A DNA stretch of 32,151 nucleotides. Source: Novosphingobium sp. Its GTDB lineage: Bacteria; Pseudomonadota; Alphaproteobacteria; Sphingomonadales; Sphingomonadaceae. The stretch is taken from assembly GCF_027489515.1 (NCBI RefSeq), contig NZ_JAIXZS010000078.1, positions 1 to 32,151 on the forward strand, read 5' to 3'. Position numbers and translations under genes: made by a program. Each line of letters opens with the position of its first letter. Within the stretch, counting starts at the first letter, position 1. The notes beneath the pieces are model-generated. The model searched no databases. It was not told the DNA's origin and was given only the letters and a program-made list of their open reading frames with translations. Positions 7,588-16,508 of this stretch are shown in pieces.

Positions 7588-9450
7588 TTGCGTGAACTTT
7601 GGGGGAAGAGCTTGTCGGCGAATCCAAAAACTGCGGCATGGGTACGTTTCCTTCGGAATTACGGACCAATTCCGACCAACGATAATATGTATGACGAGTC
7701 GATTCAGCGGGCTTTGCGGCGCCACAAGATCCGCCCGATCACCTTGCCGGCACCGCTACGCGATGAACTAGTTACGATGTTCAAGGGCGATGCGCCCGTA
7801 TCACACATTATCACAGGCACCGCCGGCGATGGGAAAACATATCATTGCCGGGAGGTGTGGACCGAACTCGGCGGAGATATTACTGCCTGGAACCAAGGCG
7901 ACAAGATTCAACGTCTGGCAATAGGGAAACGAACGCTCGTAATCGTCAAGGATTTGAGCGAGCTGCGCGACGATGAAAGCGATGAACTGATCGTCGAGTT
8001 TGCACGCGACGTAGCGAACCCGGCGTCTCAGACTTTCTACCTGTTCGCAGCCAACCACGGGCAGTTGCTCGAGAAACTCAAATCCGCACCACCCACACCC
8101 GAGGTGACGCGGGTCGGCAAGGTGGTCGAAGACCTGCTAGTGACCAACGTCAGCGCCGATGAGGGCATAGCACTCGAACTGACCGATCTCAGCAGATCGC
8201 CGGCCGCCGACATGGCAATGGCAATTATCAATGAGGTGACCGGGCATGAGGATTGGGCAGGTTGCGATAGCTGCAACGCCAACGGTGACGGGTCATGCCC
8301 GATCTTCGAGAACCGCCGTCGGCTAATCGGTGACGATCAGAACGATCTATTCAAGCGCAGGTTGACGGAATTGATCGAACTGAGCGAGCGCAATGGTAGC
8401 CATTTCCCGGTGCGGCAATTGCTTGCGCTGGTCGCCAATGCCATCCTCGGACATCCCGACGCACGCGATGGCTTGATGAGCTGCACCGATGTTCCGACGA
8501 TACAGGCGTCCGGTAAGTCCGATCTTGCTAGCATTTACCGCAATGTATTTGGTGAGAACCTGAAACCAAGCAAGGCTGAGAAGACTGAGCTTTTCCGCAA
8601 GCTTAACGCCTTTGGCATTGGTGCCGAGACGAGCAACCGTGTCGATAATCTCCTGGTCTATGGGGCCGATGACCCTGCCTACGCTGCCGACTACGCCGCG
8701 CTGGTGCTCAACGATCCGGTCTACGGCGCTACGCCAGCATACGCGAAAGCTCAGCGCAACTACCTCGAAGGAGGTGCCGATGATGGCGACAGGTCGGGCT
8801 TTCTGGGGGCGCTTCGAGCGCAGCGACAGCGTTTATTCTTCACTTTGCCGGATACCAAAGCGGCCGACTATGATCTCTGGGACTTAACCGTCTTCCGCTA
8901 TGCTGGCCTCTATCTTGTGGCTGCCCAGAACATTGCGGCGCGGCAGGCTGTGCCACGGGAAGCGCTCAATATGGTAGTGCGCGGTCTCAATCGCATTTTT
9001 ACCGGTATGCTCGTGCAAAACCAAGACGAGCTCGTGCTGGCGAGTTCGGGCAGCTACTCGCAGTCGAAGCGCAGCCCGCTTCTTGACGAACTTATTTCGG
9101 TCCCGCGCTCGGGCGGAGAAGAAGTCAGCATTGCTGCCGATCAAGCCGATGGCTTCGGCATTTTGGTTAAACTCGTAAGAGGCAGCGAGATCGCCCCCGT
9201 GTTTCTGCCCTTGTCTCCAACACGCTTCGAATTTTTAGGTCGTGTTGCCGAAGGCGCACTTCCGAGCAGTTTTTCGCTCGAATGCCATGAGGATCTGCTG
9301 GCTTTCAAAGCGCGCCTTCTGCGTGAGACCGAAAACCGCCGTAAGCTCGACGGGGAGGAGGAATCGCCTGACGGCGAGTTGGTCCTGCGCTTTATTGAAC
9401 TCAATTCCAATGGACGCGCCCAGCCGCGCCGGGTGATTGTACGGGTATGA
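7588..9450 (+). CDS. dptF: DptF/DndF-like (SspF-like) PT-dependent restriction protein
   Basis: This protein is about 620 residues if it starts at the TTG at 7588. A TTG at 7612, preceded by GGGGGAAGAG, is an equally good start; no ATG with a ribosome binding site is available nearby. A P-loop ITGTAGDGKTY lies near residue 76 and a likely Walker B VIVKDLSEL near residue 115. A cysteine cluster CDSCNANGDGSCP near residue 226 matches the C-x2-C...CP element typical of DptF proteins. DptF is the ATPase component of the three-protein restriction complex that acts on DNA lacking phosphorothioate. It overlaps the next gene by 4 nt (ATGA). Family assignment rests on size, motifs and the F-G-H order beside PT-modification genes. 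It may belong to the SspFGH subgroup rather than classical DndFGH. Confidence 0.8.
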   Translation: MRELWGKSLSANPKTAAWVRFLRNYGPIPTNDNMYDESIQRALRRHKIRPITLPAPLRDELVTMFKGDAPVSHIITGTAGDGKTYHCREVWTELGGDITAWNQGDKIQRLAIGKRTLVIVKDLSELRDDESDELIVEFARDVANPASQTFYLFAANHGQLLEKLKSAPPTPEVTRVGKVVEDLLVTNVSADEGIALELTDLSRSPAADMAMAIINEVTGHEDWAGCDSCNANGDGSCPIFENRRRLIGDDQNDLFKRRLTELIELSERNGSHFPVRQLLALVANAILGHPDARDGLMSCTDVPTIQASGKSDLASIYRNVFGENLKPSKAEKTELFRKLNAFGIGAETSNRVDNLLVYGADDPAYAADYAALVLNDPVYGATPAYAKAQRNYLEGGADDGDRSGFLGALRAQRQRLFFTLPDTKAADYDLWDLTVFRYAGLYLVAAQNIAARQAVPREALNMVVRGLNRIFTGMLVQNQDELVLASSGSYSQSKRSPLLDELISVPRSGGEEVSIAADQADGFGILVKLVRGSEIAPVFLPLSPTRFEFLGRVAEGALPSSFSLECHEDLLAFKARLLRETENRRKLDGEEESPDGELVLRFIELNSNGRAQPRRVIVRV

Positions 9451-10994
9451 CAATGGAAATATTGGCACGTCCGACCGAGTTCGAGGACCGCTCCGGCCCG
9501 GTATTCTGGATCGATGAAGCTATTTGGGGTCACCGCTTGCATGATGAGCAGGCACCCTGGCTGATTTTCCTCGAATTTATGACGGTTTTGCTTGCCGAGC
9601 ATCGCGAGGGCCGGGCGCTCAAAGAGGAGCGCTTCAACAGCCTTTCATACAAACCGCAGTTGCAACTGCGACTGCGCAATCTCGTCTTCAATAACCCGCA
9701 CATCATGACTGTTCGCGCCGAGGCTCGATCGGACGAGGCAGCTTGGGCGATGTGGCTCGAAAGAATGGCCGAAAGCGCTGGCGGTATCGAGAGGCCGGAC
9801 TTCGCCTATCTGCGCGACCGGTTCGATAACTTCGACGATTTTGCCTCCGTACTGAGCTTTCTTCAAGGCTCGGCGATAGAAGGGACGAGCAACAAGCGCT
9901 GGAGTTCGAAGTTTGTTTTTCCGTTCGGCCCTCACGCGTTGTACGAGGATGTGAACGTCAAGCCGAGTGGTAGCGTCTCGAACGATCGGCGCTTTTTTGC
10001 GCGATCCGGCGAACTGCTTTATTTGATGCTCAGCCGGAGCCAGTATGCCGACGCTCTGCGTGGATTGCTGGTTAGTCGCTTTCTCGAAAGCCCTGCACCC
10101 TATGACAGCATGGCGCATGCGCTGCAGGGTGAGCCGCAGTTGGCGAAACAAGAACGCGCTGGCGCTTACCTCCCCTGCTCGAGCCATCCGATCTTCGATC
10201 GCCTAGCCGCTGACTGGCTGGCGATCCTGAGCCTTCCGATCCCGGCGCACGACGCGATACCGCATCTGGTCACAATGACCGGCTTGAACCTCATATTGTA
10301 CCAGCTCGACCGCGCCCGCGAATTGCTCGATCGACCGCCAATTAGCCTAGTGTGTGAGATCGTTTCGCCGCGCAAATCGGTGGTGCGTGATCTCTCGGCC
10401 GATAGCTATCAGCATAACAACATGCTCCCTCAGCAAGCCATCGAGCGCTTCGTGCGGCGAGTTATCGAGACCGATGCCTGGACCGAAGCGCTGGCGTCGG
10501 ATGACCCTACGCTCAATACCCTCGACATATTGAAGCGCGAATTTGGTTGGCCCGATGGCGATGACGACCAACTCTCTGCTGATCCGCAGGCCTTTGTCGA
10601 TGAACTCGTCGGTCGCGCAACCGTTCGCCACAAACAACATGTTGGCAAGATCCATATGACCTGGGCCCGCGCTATCGGATTATCTTCACGCCGCTCGAGC
10701 CGCCGGGTCCGGTATGCCCCGACCGACCGGTTGCTCAAGACTTTGGTCATCGCCTGTGTAAGCGAACGCCTTGAATTTAAGGATTTTCTAGTGCGCATTA
10801 ACGAGCGCTATGGCTTTGTAATCGGCGACGCGCAGGCGCGCCAATTCATTGATTCTGGTACTGCTGATCAAGAGGACTTCTCAGACAACGCCCATCGATT
10901 GGAAGAGCGGCTCGCCAGCCTCGGTCTCCTGAAACGGCTCTCGGATAGTTGCGCCTATGTAGAGAACCCCTTCCAGCGAGACGTAGCCGCGTGA
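9447..10994 (+). CDS. dptG: DptG/DndG-like (SspG-like) PT-dependent restriction protein
   Basis: This 515-residue protein starts at an ATG that overlaps the dptF stop (ATGA) and ends overlapping the dptH GTG start. I see no P-loop, membrane helix or nuclease motif. It is mixed alpha/beta with aromatic- and arginine-rich stretches (KRWSSKFVFPFGPHALYEDV) and a basic segment (LSSRRSSRRVRYAPTDRLL) that could contact DNA or partner proteins. The assignment is mainly positional: the middle gene of a tightly overlapping F-G-H cassette, with size and N-terminal pattern (PVFWIDEAIWGHRLHDEQAPWL) fitting DptG. Its molecular role within the complex is not established from sequence. Confidence 0.7.
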   Translation: MTMEILARPTEFEDRSGPVFWIDEAIWGHRLHDEQAPWLIFLEFMTVLLAEHREGRALKEERFNSLSYKPQLQLRLRNLVFNNPHIMTVRAEARSDEAAWAMWLERMAESAGGIERPDFAYLRDRFDNFDDFASVLSFLQGSAIEGTSNKRWSSKFVFPFGPHALYEDVNVKPSGSVSNDRRFFARSGELLYLMLSRSQYADALRGLLVSRFLESPAPYDSMAHALQGEPQLAKQERAGAYLPCSSHPIFDRLAADWLAILSLPIPAHDAIPHLVTMTGLNLILYQLDRARELLDRPPISLVCEIVSPRKSVVRDLSADSYQHNNMLPQQAIERFVRRVIETDAWTEALASDDPTLNTLDILKREFGWPDGDDDQLSADPQAFVDELVGRATVRHKQHVGKIHMTWARAIGLSSRRSSRRVRYAPTDRLLKTLVIACVSERLEFKDFLVRINERYGFVIGDAQARQFIDSGTADQEDFSDNAHRLEERLASLGLLKRLSDSCAYVENPFQRDVAA

Positions 10995-13900
10995 CCCCGT
11001 CAGACCTGATCGGTGCCGCTGGCGCGACCTCCATCCGCTTTCGCCTCGAGGCTTTAACGCCTGACGATGAACTCGCGCGCTATTTGCTCGACCGGCTGAC
11101 CGGTGAACAAGTTGCTGCGATCACACGCGCGTTGCTCGCCGACCCGGCGACCGCGAGTAAGCTGATGATTGCCCTACCACGCGATCTTGTTGGACCATTT
11201 GGGTTGCCCGAGACGGTCATCACCGACGAACGTACCGTGCGCGTCCGCAACTCGGCTTGTAACCAGCCCGCGATGCTTCTGGCGAACACCGACGACGATC
11301 AGGGCGCATCGCTTGGTGACGTGACATTGATTGGGGCCAAGCAGCTCACCGAGGAGCCTGGTCCTTGGGTCGATGCCGCTGCAGCTGGTTTGGGCTTGAG
11401 CGAAGGCCAGATCGAAGGATGGAAGGCAGCGCTAAAGGGTTTGAACAGCGCTGATGATTGGACGCTGCATCAAATTGGCACCTATGTCGCTATGACGCGA
11501 GAGCGAATTGATACAGAGGCGGTTCCAGTTGCAGCAGCCTTAGGGTGGGCACTCCCGGCGCTGCGTTTGCCGCGCGACAGCGGCTATTTTATGGGGCTCG
11601 GCGACAAGGATCGCGAGCAGCCCCGGCGCTGGAAAAAGCTGTTTGAGAAGCTCGTCTCCGACCGCAAACCGCTGCTAGTCAAACAGCGTCCTAATCGGCA
11701 GATTATCGAGAGCGAGGAACTTCGCAGCCAGTTTGACGAGGTGCGTGAGGACATCCCGGTCGAAGTCCATCCAACAATCCATGCCTTCATCGATACTCCG
11801 CCCGGTTGGGGACCTGAGGCCGAAGCGCTGGCGAGCTTCGAATGGGAAGGGCAGAGCGTTCTCCAACTCTTCTCGGGCATCAAGCTCAAGAAGACCTCAT
11901 TCGCTCAGGAAACGATAAACTTCTTCGATTTCACGCTGCCTGACAGGTTGAGCGCGGCCGATCAAGACTATCTCACGACCCTCAAGACTCGCTCTCTGAA
12001 GGAAACTCGCGACGACGACCGCGACTTTTTTGAGGCCCATCGAGACGACCTCGGACTAGACAAGGCGCTGCGCGTCAAATGGGAACGGTTCATCTTCGGC
12101 CGCCCGATTGAATGTACGGATTTCCTTGAAGGTCTGCTTCGCGCTATCGAACGCCTGTTCGGACAAGTTAATCTTGTTGGCGGATCGCGCAGGCTGGTGA
12201 TCAAGTCTTCGCGGCGCACACGCAACCAGTTCCTCGATCTCAACGCCGATGTCGGGCTGTCCTTCGGCCTACGCTATCGCGGCCTCAAGGATTTGATGGG
12301 CCCCGCAGTCGAGTGGGATGTACCGTACCTCTTCGCCTATGAAGAGTTGCTTGACCGCGCCAAGGCGCGTCAAAAGAAATATCGCCGAAACGAGTCTACC
12401 GCGCGGGGCGCGATCCAGATTAAATTCGACATCGCCTTGTCTGTCGGGAGTGAACGCGCGACCGTTCAGCTCGTGTGGTCGGGCCAGCCAGGCGTGATCG
12501 GGCTCGAACTACCGAAGGACATCGGGCGATTGCTTAAGCGCCCCTTCGTACGCAGCCATGTCGCGCGTCTACCGGTCAGTCGGAAAGGCGCGCTTCAGGC
12601 CGTTTCGCTATCCGATGTCGGCACCTTGCAGCCTGCCTTCGGCCAGGATTCGGGCACCTTGGTCCCGCGCACTAACGCCGGCGATGATATCGCAAAGCTT
12701 TTCCCCAAAGCGCTGAAGGCGGCAAAGGACGCCGGGCGAATTGATGTCGCCGGCTTCACGGCGATCGAGGCCGCTTGGACGCATTTTGCAAAACTCTATG
12801 GCGAGGCGCTCGCCGCACTGCAAAGTTCCGGCTATGCCTCGGGCACGTTGATTGCACAGGCTGACGCTTATGGCGCATTGCTTGGCGCGTTACTCGTGCA
12901 TGCTGTTGGCGACCTCAATCGTCGTGACTTGTGGGAACCGCTTCTCAGCATCGGCACCGTCCGCGTACTAGGTGGGGGACCGTCGGCGATTGTTGCGCCG
13001 TGGCACCCGCTCCGGCTTGCTGCGAGTGCGTCGAAGATGCGGTCGGTTGCAGGTCTTGCAGATTATCTCCTCTCCGATGTTGATGTGAACTTCGGCGATC
13101 CCCGCTTGTTTTTCGCCGACCTGCGCGACGAGCTCGCCCATCCGCTCTTTCCTGAGATCGCGGTCGGCTATGACGCTGGCGAAGCGATCTTGTTGGCTGA
13201 AACTAGCACTGTGAACGACTATAGCTTGGTCGAGCGTCCAGTGCGCGACCCATCCGAAGCCACCACCGATGTCGACCCAGCTGAAGCCGCGAGGCAGATC
13301 CGCAGCTTGCTGGAGCGGTATCTCGATTTGCAGCCACACGAGCGCTCGAACCTCAGCATCATGCTGTTCAACTGTGATGCTGCAGGACTGCCTCTCGCCA
13401 CTGTTAATGCACTAGGGTCTGTCCAGGATCAGGACGAGATGCATTGTAATGTTCTAGTGCGTCACCGCGATCGATCGCGTCTCTCACGCGTTTACACTGA
13501 GCTCCTCGAGCGCTCAGAAGGCGATCCCGATGCGGTGGTGGTGAGTGAGACCTCACGCAACTTCATGTCAAAGCTGCGCATCGGCGTTATGCTGGACAAC
13601 GGAACGACAGGCAGCAGTGGAACTCGCGAGATCGATGTCGCTTTCTTGCACGATGTAGTGTCACGCCAGGCGCGCGAGCAATGGTTTCCGGTGCCGGCGA
13701 TTAGCGATAATCCAAGTTTGCTCGAGCATGTTCCGGCGCGATGGTCCTACCGCCGCGTCACCTCGGAGGACGAGCTCAAGGCCACAAGCTATCTCACTTG
13801 TCCACGCCAGCCCGATGCAGGCTGGGCCTATGTCGACGCGGTAGCAAATATCGTCCGGCGCCAGTCCCATGCGGCCAACGAGCATTATTTGCCCGCACGT

Positions 13901-16465
13901 CAGATCTCGTTCCAAGACGGCGGCCTCAAGGCGATGTTCGAGGAAGTGCATGGGCTCGCCGAGTGGGTCGCGACCTACGACGATTTGCTCGATAAACGTC
14001 AGCTCGCCGCACAAGGCATCAACGTTATCCGTTACCGACGTCAGCGGACGCATGGCCGGAATATGGTCGTATCCTCGACATCTGAACTGCGTATCTTGCA
14101 TGTCCTAGTGTTGCGCCGTCTGACAGAGCTTTCGCTCGGACTCGATGATGCCAAGCTGGCAGTGCTTGCGAAGCGCATGATTGACGATGCAAACGCCATT
14201 TCCGGCGACATTGTCCTGCGCGCTGCCAAACGCGGGGTATCAGCCGGCGAGCTGATCGGTCTCGTATTGAGCCGCGCCCTGATCGCCGAAGAAATGGGTG
14301 GCGCAGCGGCAGTCGCCTGGTTCTTGCTCGACGACTATGCTGAATGGCTTGGCCAAAAAGAGGAGGGCATTGCCGATATTCTTGGCTTGAGCCTCTCCAC
14401 CGATTCCGCAGGCAAACCGCAGCTTCGCGCGATCGTTACCGAAGCCAAGTATGTCGACCAATCGGGCGCAGCCGAAGCTTGTCGAAAGTCACGCAGCCAG
14501 CTGCGGCAAACGGTGGCGCGGATCGACGACGCCTTGTTCGGCGATCCTGGTCGTCTCGACCGCGATCTTTGGCTCTCGCGTATAGCCGACCTGCTGCTCG
14601 ACGGGACGGCAGCGCTTGGCCAACCAAATTTACTCGAACGAGTTCGCGATGGCATCCGGCGTGGTGCGGTGCCGATCGATCTGCGCGGCTATTCGCACAT
14701 CTTCATCTCTGGCCCCGCTGGAGATGGTAGCTCGCACGGAGATCAGGAGTTGCTAACGGGCATCAAAGGAGGCCTGCAGGAGACTTTCACCCGCGAGGGC
14801 CTCCGTCAGTTGCTCAAAGCCTATGAAGCCGGCACGCCGCTCGGCACAATCCGCGCTGGGCTCGGGCAGAACCATAGCTGGGAGACACTCGACTTCCAGG
14901 ACCCCGCGCCGCGGGTCGAGTGGACCAAGACCATCGAGGTGAGCGAGGCCAGCGGGCCAGCGAGCAAGCAGATCGTCCATGACTATGACGAAGACGATGA
15001 TGACGGCGACCCCGAGGGCGGCATCGTTAGCGAGGAGCAGGCACCCAAGGAGTCAGTAGGCGGGGGCGCGGCTGATGGAACCTCGGCGAATGCCGAGGCT
15101 TCGGGCGAAGCGCCGACGGATCCGGGTGCTCAGCAATCAGCCGGTGCAGGGAGTGAACCACTCGTAACCGGTCCGGCGGTCACCGTTTTCGTAACCGCTG
15201 CGGAACCTGCCGCGACCCCGCCGGCGCCGACAATACCAGTGATTGCCACGCGCGAGCCGTCTCAGCCAGCGATACCTGTCGCCGGCACAGGGGTCGAAGC
15301 GCTGATCCATTCACGTGCCGAGGCGGCGCATGAAGAGTCGGCCGAGGCGCAAACCTGGCTTGAGGCAACCGCGCAGAAGCTGCGCTCGGCACTTCTTGGT
15401 TACAACCTGCAGGCCAAAATCACGGCAACACGTCTGACGCCCAACGCAGCCTTGATACGCTTCATGGGGTCAGACCGGCTTCGTGTCGAAGATATCGAAG
15501 CGCGCCAGTCAGCTTTGCTGACGACCCATGGGCTGAGGCTGATCTCGGTCTCGCCACTGCCCGGTGAGATCGTTGTTGGCGTCGCCCGCCCACAACGCCA
15601 GCTGGTATCCCTCTGGGATGTTTGGGGGCGGCGCGAGATCAATCGAAATGCGGCGGGGGTGAACACGTCTTTCGTCTTGGGGCTCAAGGAGCTGGATGGC
15701 GAGATCCTGTATCTCAACCTCGGCGGCCCCTTTGCCGGTGGACAGCAGCATGAGCCCCACACGCTCGTCGCTGGCGCGACGGGCTCGGGTAAGTCGGTGT
15801 TGATCCAGGCGCTGTTGCTCGACATCGCCGCGACCAACTCAAGTCAGCTCGCCCATATCTATCTGATCGACCCTAAAATGGGCGTCGATTATGCGGCGGT
15901 CGAACGCTTGCCGCACCTCCAGGGCGGGGTCATTGTCGACCAGACCCGAGCTGTCGAGGTGATGGAAGGCCTCGTTGCCGAGATGGAGCGGCGTTACGAG
16001 CTGTTTCGCGCGCATGGCGCGCGCGACATCCGGTCGTTCAACACCAAGGCCGGGCCGTCCGAACGGCTGCCTTACGTGTTCCTGGTTCATGACGAGTTTG
16101 CAGAGTGGATGCTGACCGAGGACTATAAGTCTGCGGTGACCTCCAATGTCTCACGACTAGGTGTCAAAGCGCGCGCCGCCGGCATGCACCTCATCTTTGC
16201 TGCACAGCGGCCCGACGCCAATGTTATGCCGATGCAGTTGCGCGACAATCTCGGCAACCGGTTGATCCTGAAGGTTGCCAGCGTCGGCACATCCGAGATC
16301 GCGCTTGGCGTGAAGGGTGCAGAACAGCTGCTGGGCCTCGGGCATCTTGCGGCGCGGCTTAGTGGGGAGCCCACGATCATGTATGCGCAGGCACCTTTCC
16401 TGTCGGACGATGACATCGACGCAGCGGTGGACGCGATTATCGCGAGCGACAACAGTAGCAATTAG
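10991..16465 (+). CDS. dptH: DptH/DndH-like (SspH-like) restriction protein, FtsK/HerA-type motor with candidate nuclease centre
   Basis: I choose the GTG at 10991, which overlaps the dptG stop (GTGA). The frame is open further back to 10949, but that part is only the dptG C-terminus in another frame. The product is about 1824 residues. Residues 1590-1820 form an FtsK/SpoIIIE/HerA-like motor: Walker A GATGSGKS at 1595-1602, Walker B FLVHDE with D1701/E1702, and the downstream element FAAQRPDANVMPMQLRDNLGNR. Residues about 1330-1435 are an acidic then Ala/Pro-rich linker. Upstream of it, D1129 and E1151-A-K1153 (ADILGLSL ... IVTEAKYV) look like a PD-(D/E)XK core. DptH is the large motor subunit of PT-dependent restriction. 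Size and C-terminal motor match the family; the nuclease reading is my inference. Confidence 0.85.
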   Translation: MTPSDLIGAAGATSIRFRLEALTPDDELARYLLDRLTGEQVAAITRALLADPATASKLMIALPRDLVGPFGLPETVITDERTVRVRNSACNQPAMLLANTDDDQGASLGDVTLIGAKQLTEEPGPWVDAAAAGLGLSEGQIEGWKAALKGLNSADDWTLHQIGTYVAMTRERIDTEAVPVAAALGWALPALRLPRDSGYFMGLGDKDREQPRRWKKLFEKLVSDRKPLLVKQRPNRQIIESEELRSQFDEVREDIPVEVHPTIHAFIDTPPGWGPEAEALASFEWEGQSVLQLFSGIKLKKTSFAQETINFFDFTLPDRLSAADQDYLTTLKTRSLKETRDDDRDFFEAHRDDLGLDKALRVKWERFIFGRPIECTDFLEGLLRAIERLFGQVNLVGGSRRLVIKSSRRTRNQFLDLNADVGLSFGLRYRGLKDLMGPAVEWDVPYLFAYEELLDRAKARQKKYRRNESTARGAIQIKFDIALSVGSERATVQLVWSGQPGVIGLELPKDIGRLLKRPFVRSHVARLPVSRKGALQAVSLSDVGTLQPAFGQDSGTLVPRTNAGDDIAKLFPKALKAAKDAGRIDVAGFTAIEAAWTHFAKLYGEALAALQSSGYASGTLIAQADAYGALLGALLVHAVGDLNRRDLWEPLLSIGTVRVLGGGPSAIVAPWHPLRLAASASKMRSVAGLADYLLSDVDVNFGDPRLFFADLRDELAHPLFPEIAVGYDAGEAILLAETSTVNDYSLVERPVRDPSEATTDVDPAEAARQIRSLLERYLDLQPHERSNLSIMLFNCDAAGLPLATVNALGSVQDQDEMHCNVLVRHRDRSRLSRVYTELLERSEGDPDAVVVSETSRNFMSKLRIGVMLDNGTTGSSGTREIDVAFLHDVVSRQAREQWFPVPAISDNPSLLEHVPARWSYRRVTSEDELKATSYLTCPRQPDAGWAYVDAVANIVRRQSHAANEHYLPARQISFQDGGLKAMFEEVHGLAEWVATYDDLLDKRQLAAQGINVIRYRRQRTHGRNMVVSSTSELRILHVLVLRRLTELSLGLDDAKLAVLAKRMIDDANAISGDIVLRAAKRGVSAGELIGLVLSRALIAEEMGGAAAVAWFLLDDYAEWLGQKEEGIADILGLSLSTDSAGKPQLRAIVTEAKYVDQSGAAEACRKSRSQLRQTVARIDDALFGDPGRLDRDLWLSRIADLLLDGTAALGQPNLLERVRDGIRRGAVPIDLRGYSHIFISGPAGDGSSHGDQELLTGIKGGLQETFTREGLRQLLKAYEAGTPLGTIRAGLGQNHSWETLDFQDPAPRVEWTKTIEVSEASGPASKQIVHDYDEDDDDGDPEGGIVSEEQAPKESVGGGAADGTSANAEASGEAPTDPGAQQSAGAGSEPLVTGPAVTVFVTAAEPAATPPAPTIPVIATREPSQPAIPVAGTGVEALIHSRAEAAHEESAEAQTWLEATAQKLRSALLGYNLQAKITATRLTPNAALIRFMGSDRLRVEDIEARQSALLTTHGLRLISVSPLPGEIVVGVARPQRQLVSLWDVWGRREINRNAAGVNTSFVLGLKELDGEILYLNLGGPFAGGQQHEPHTLVAGATGSGKSVLIQALLLDIAATNSSQLAHIYLIDPKMGVDYAAVERLPHLQGGVIVDQTRAVEVMEGLVAEMERRYELFRAHGARDIRSFNTKAGPSERLPYVFLVHDEFAEWMLTEDYKSAVTSNVSRLGVKARAAGMHLIFAAQRPDANVMPMQLRDNLGNRLILKVASVGTSEIALGVKGAEQLLGLGHLAARLSGEPTIMYAQAPFLSDDDIDAAVDAIIASDNSSN

Positions 16466-16508
16466 CCTCTTCGAAAGGGGGCCATCAAAACGTAGGTGCA
16501 TTTGAGAA

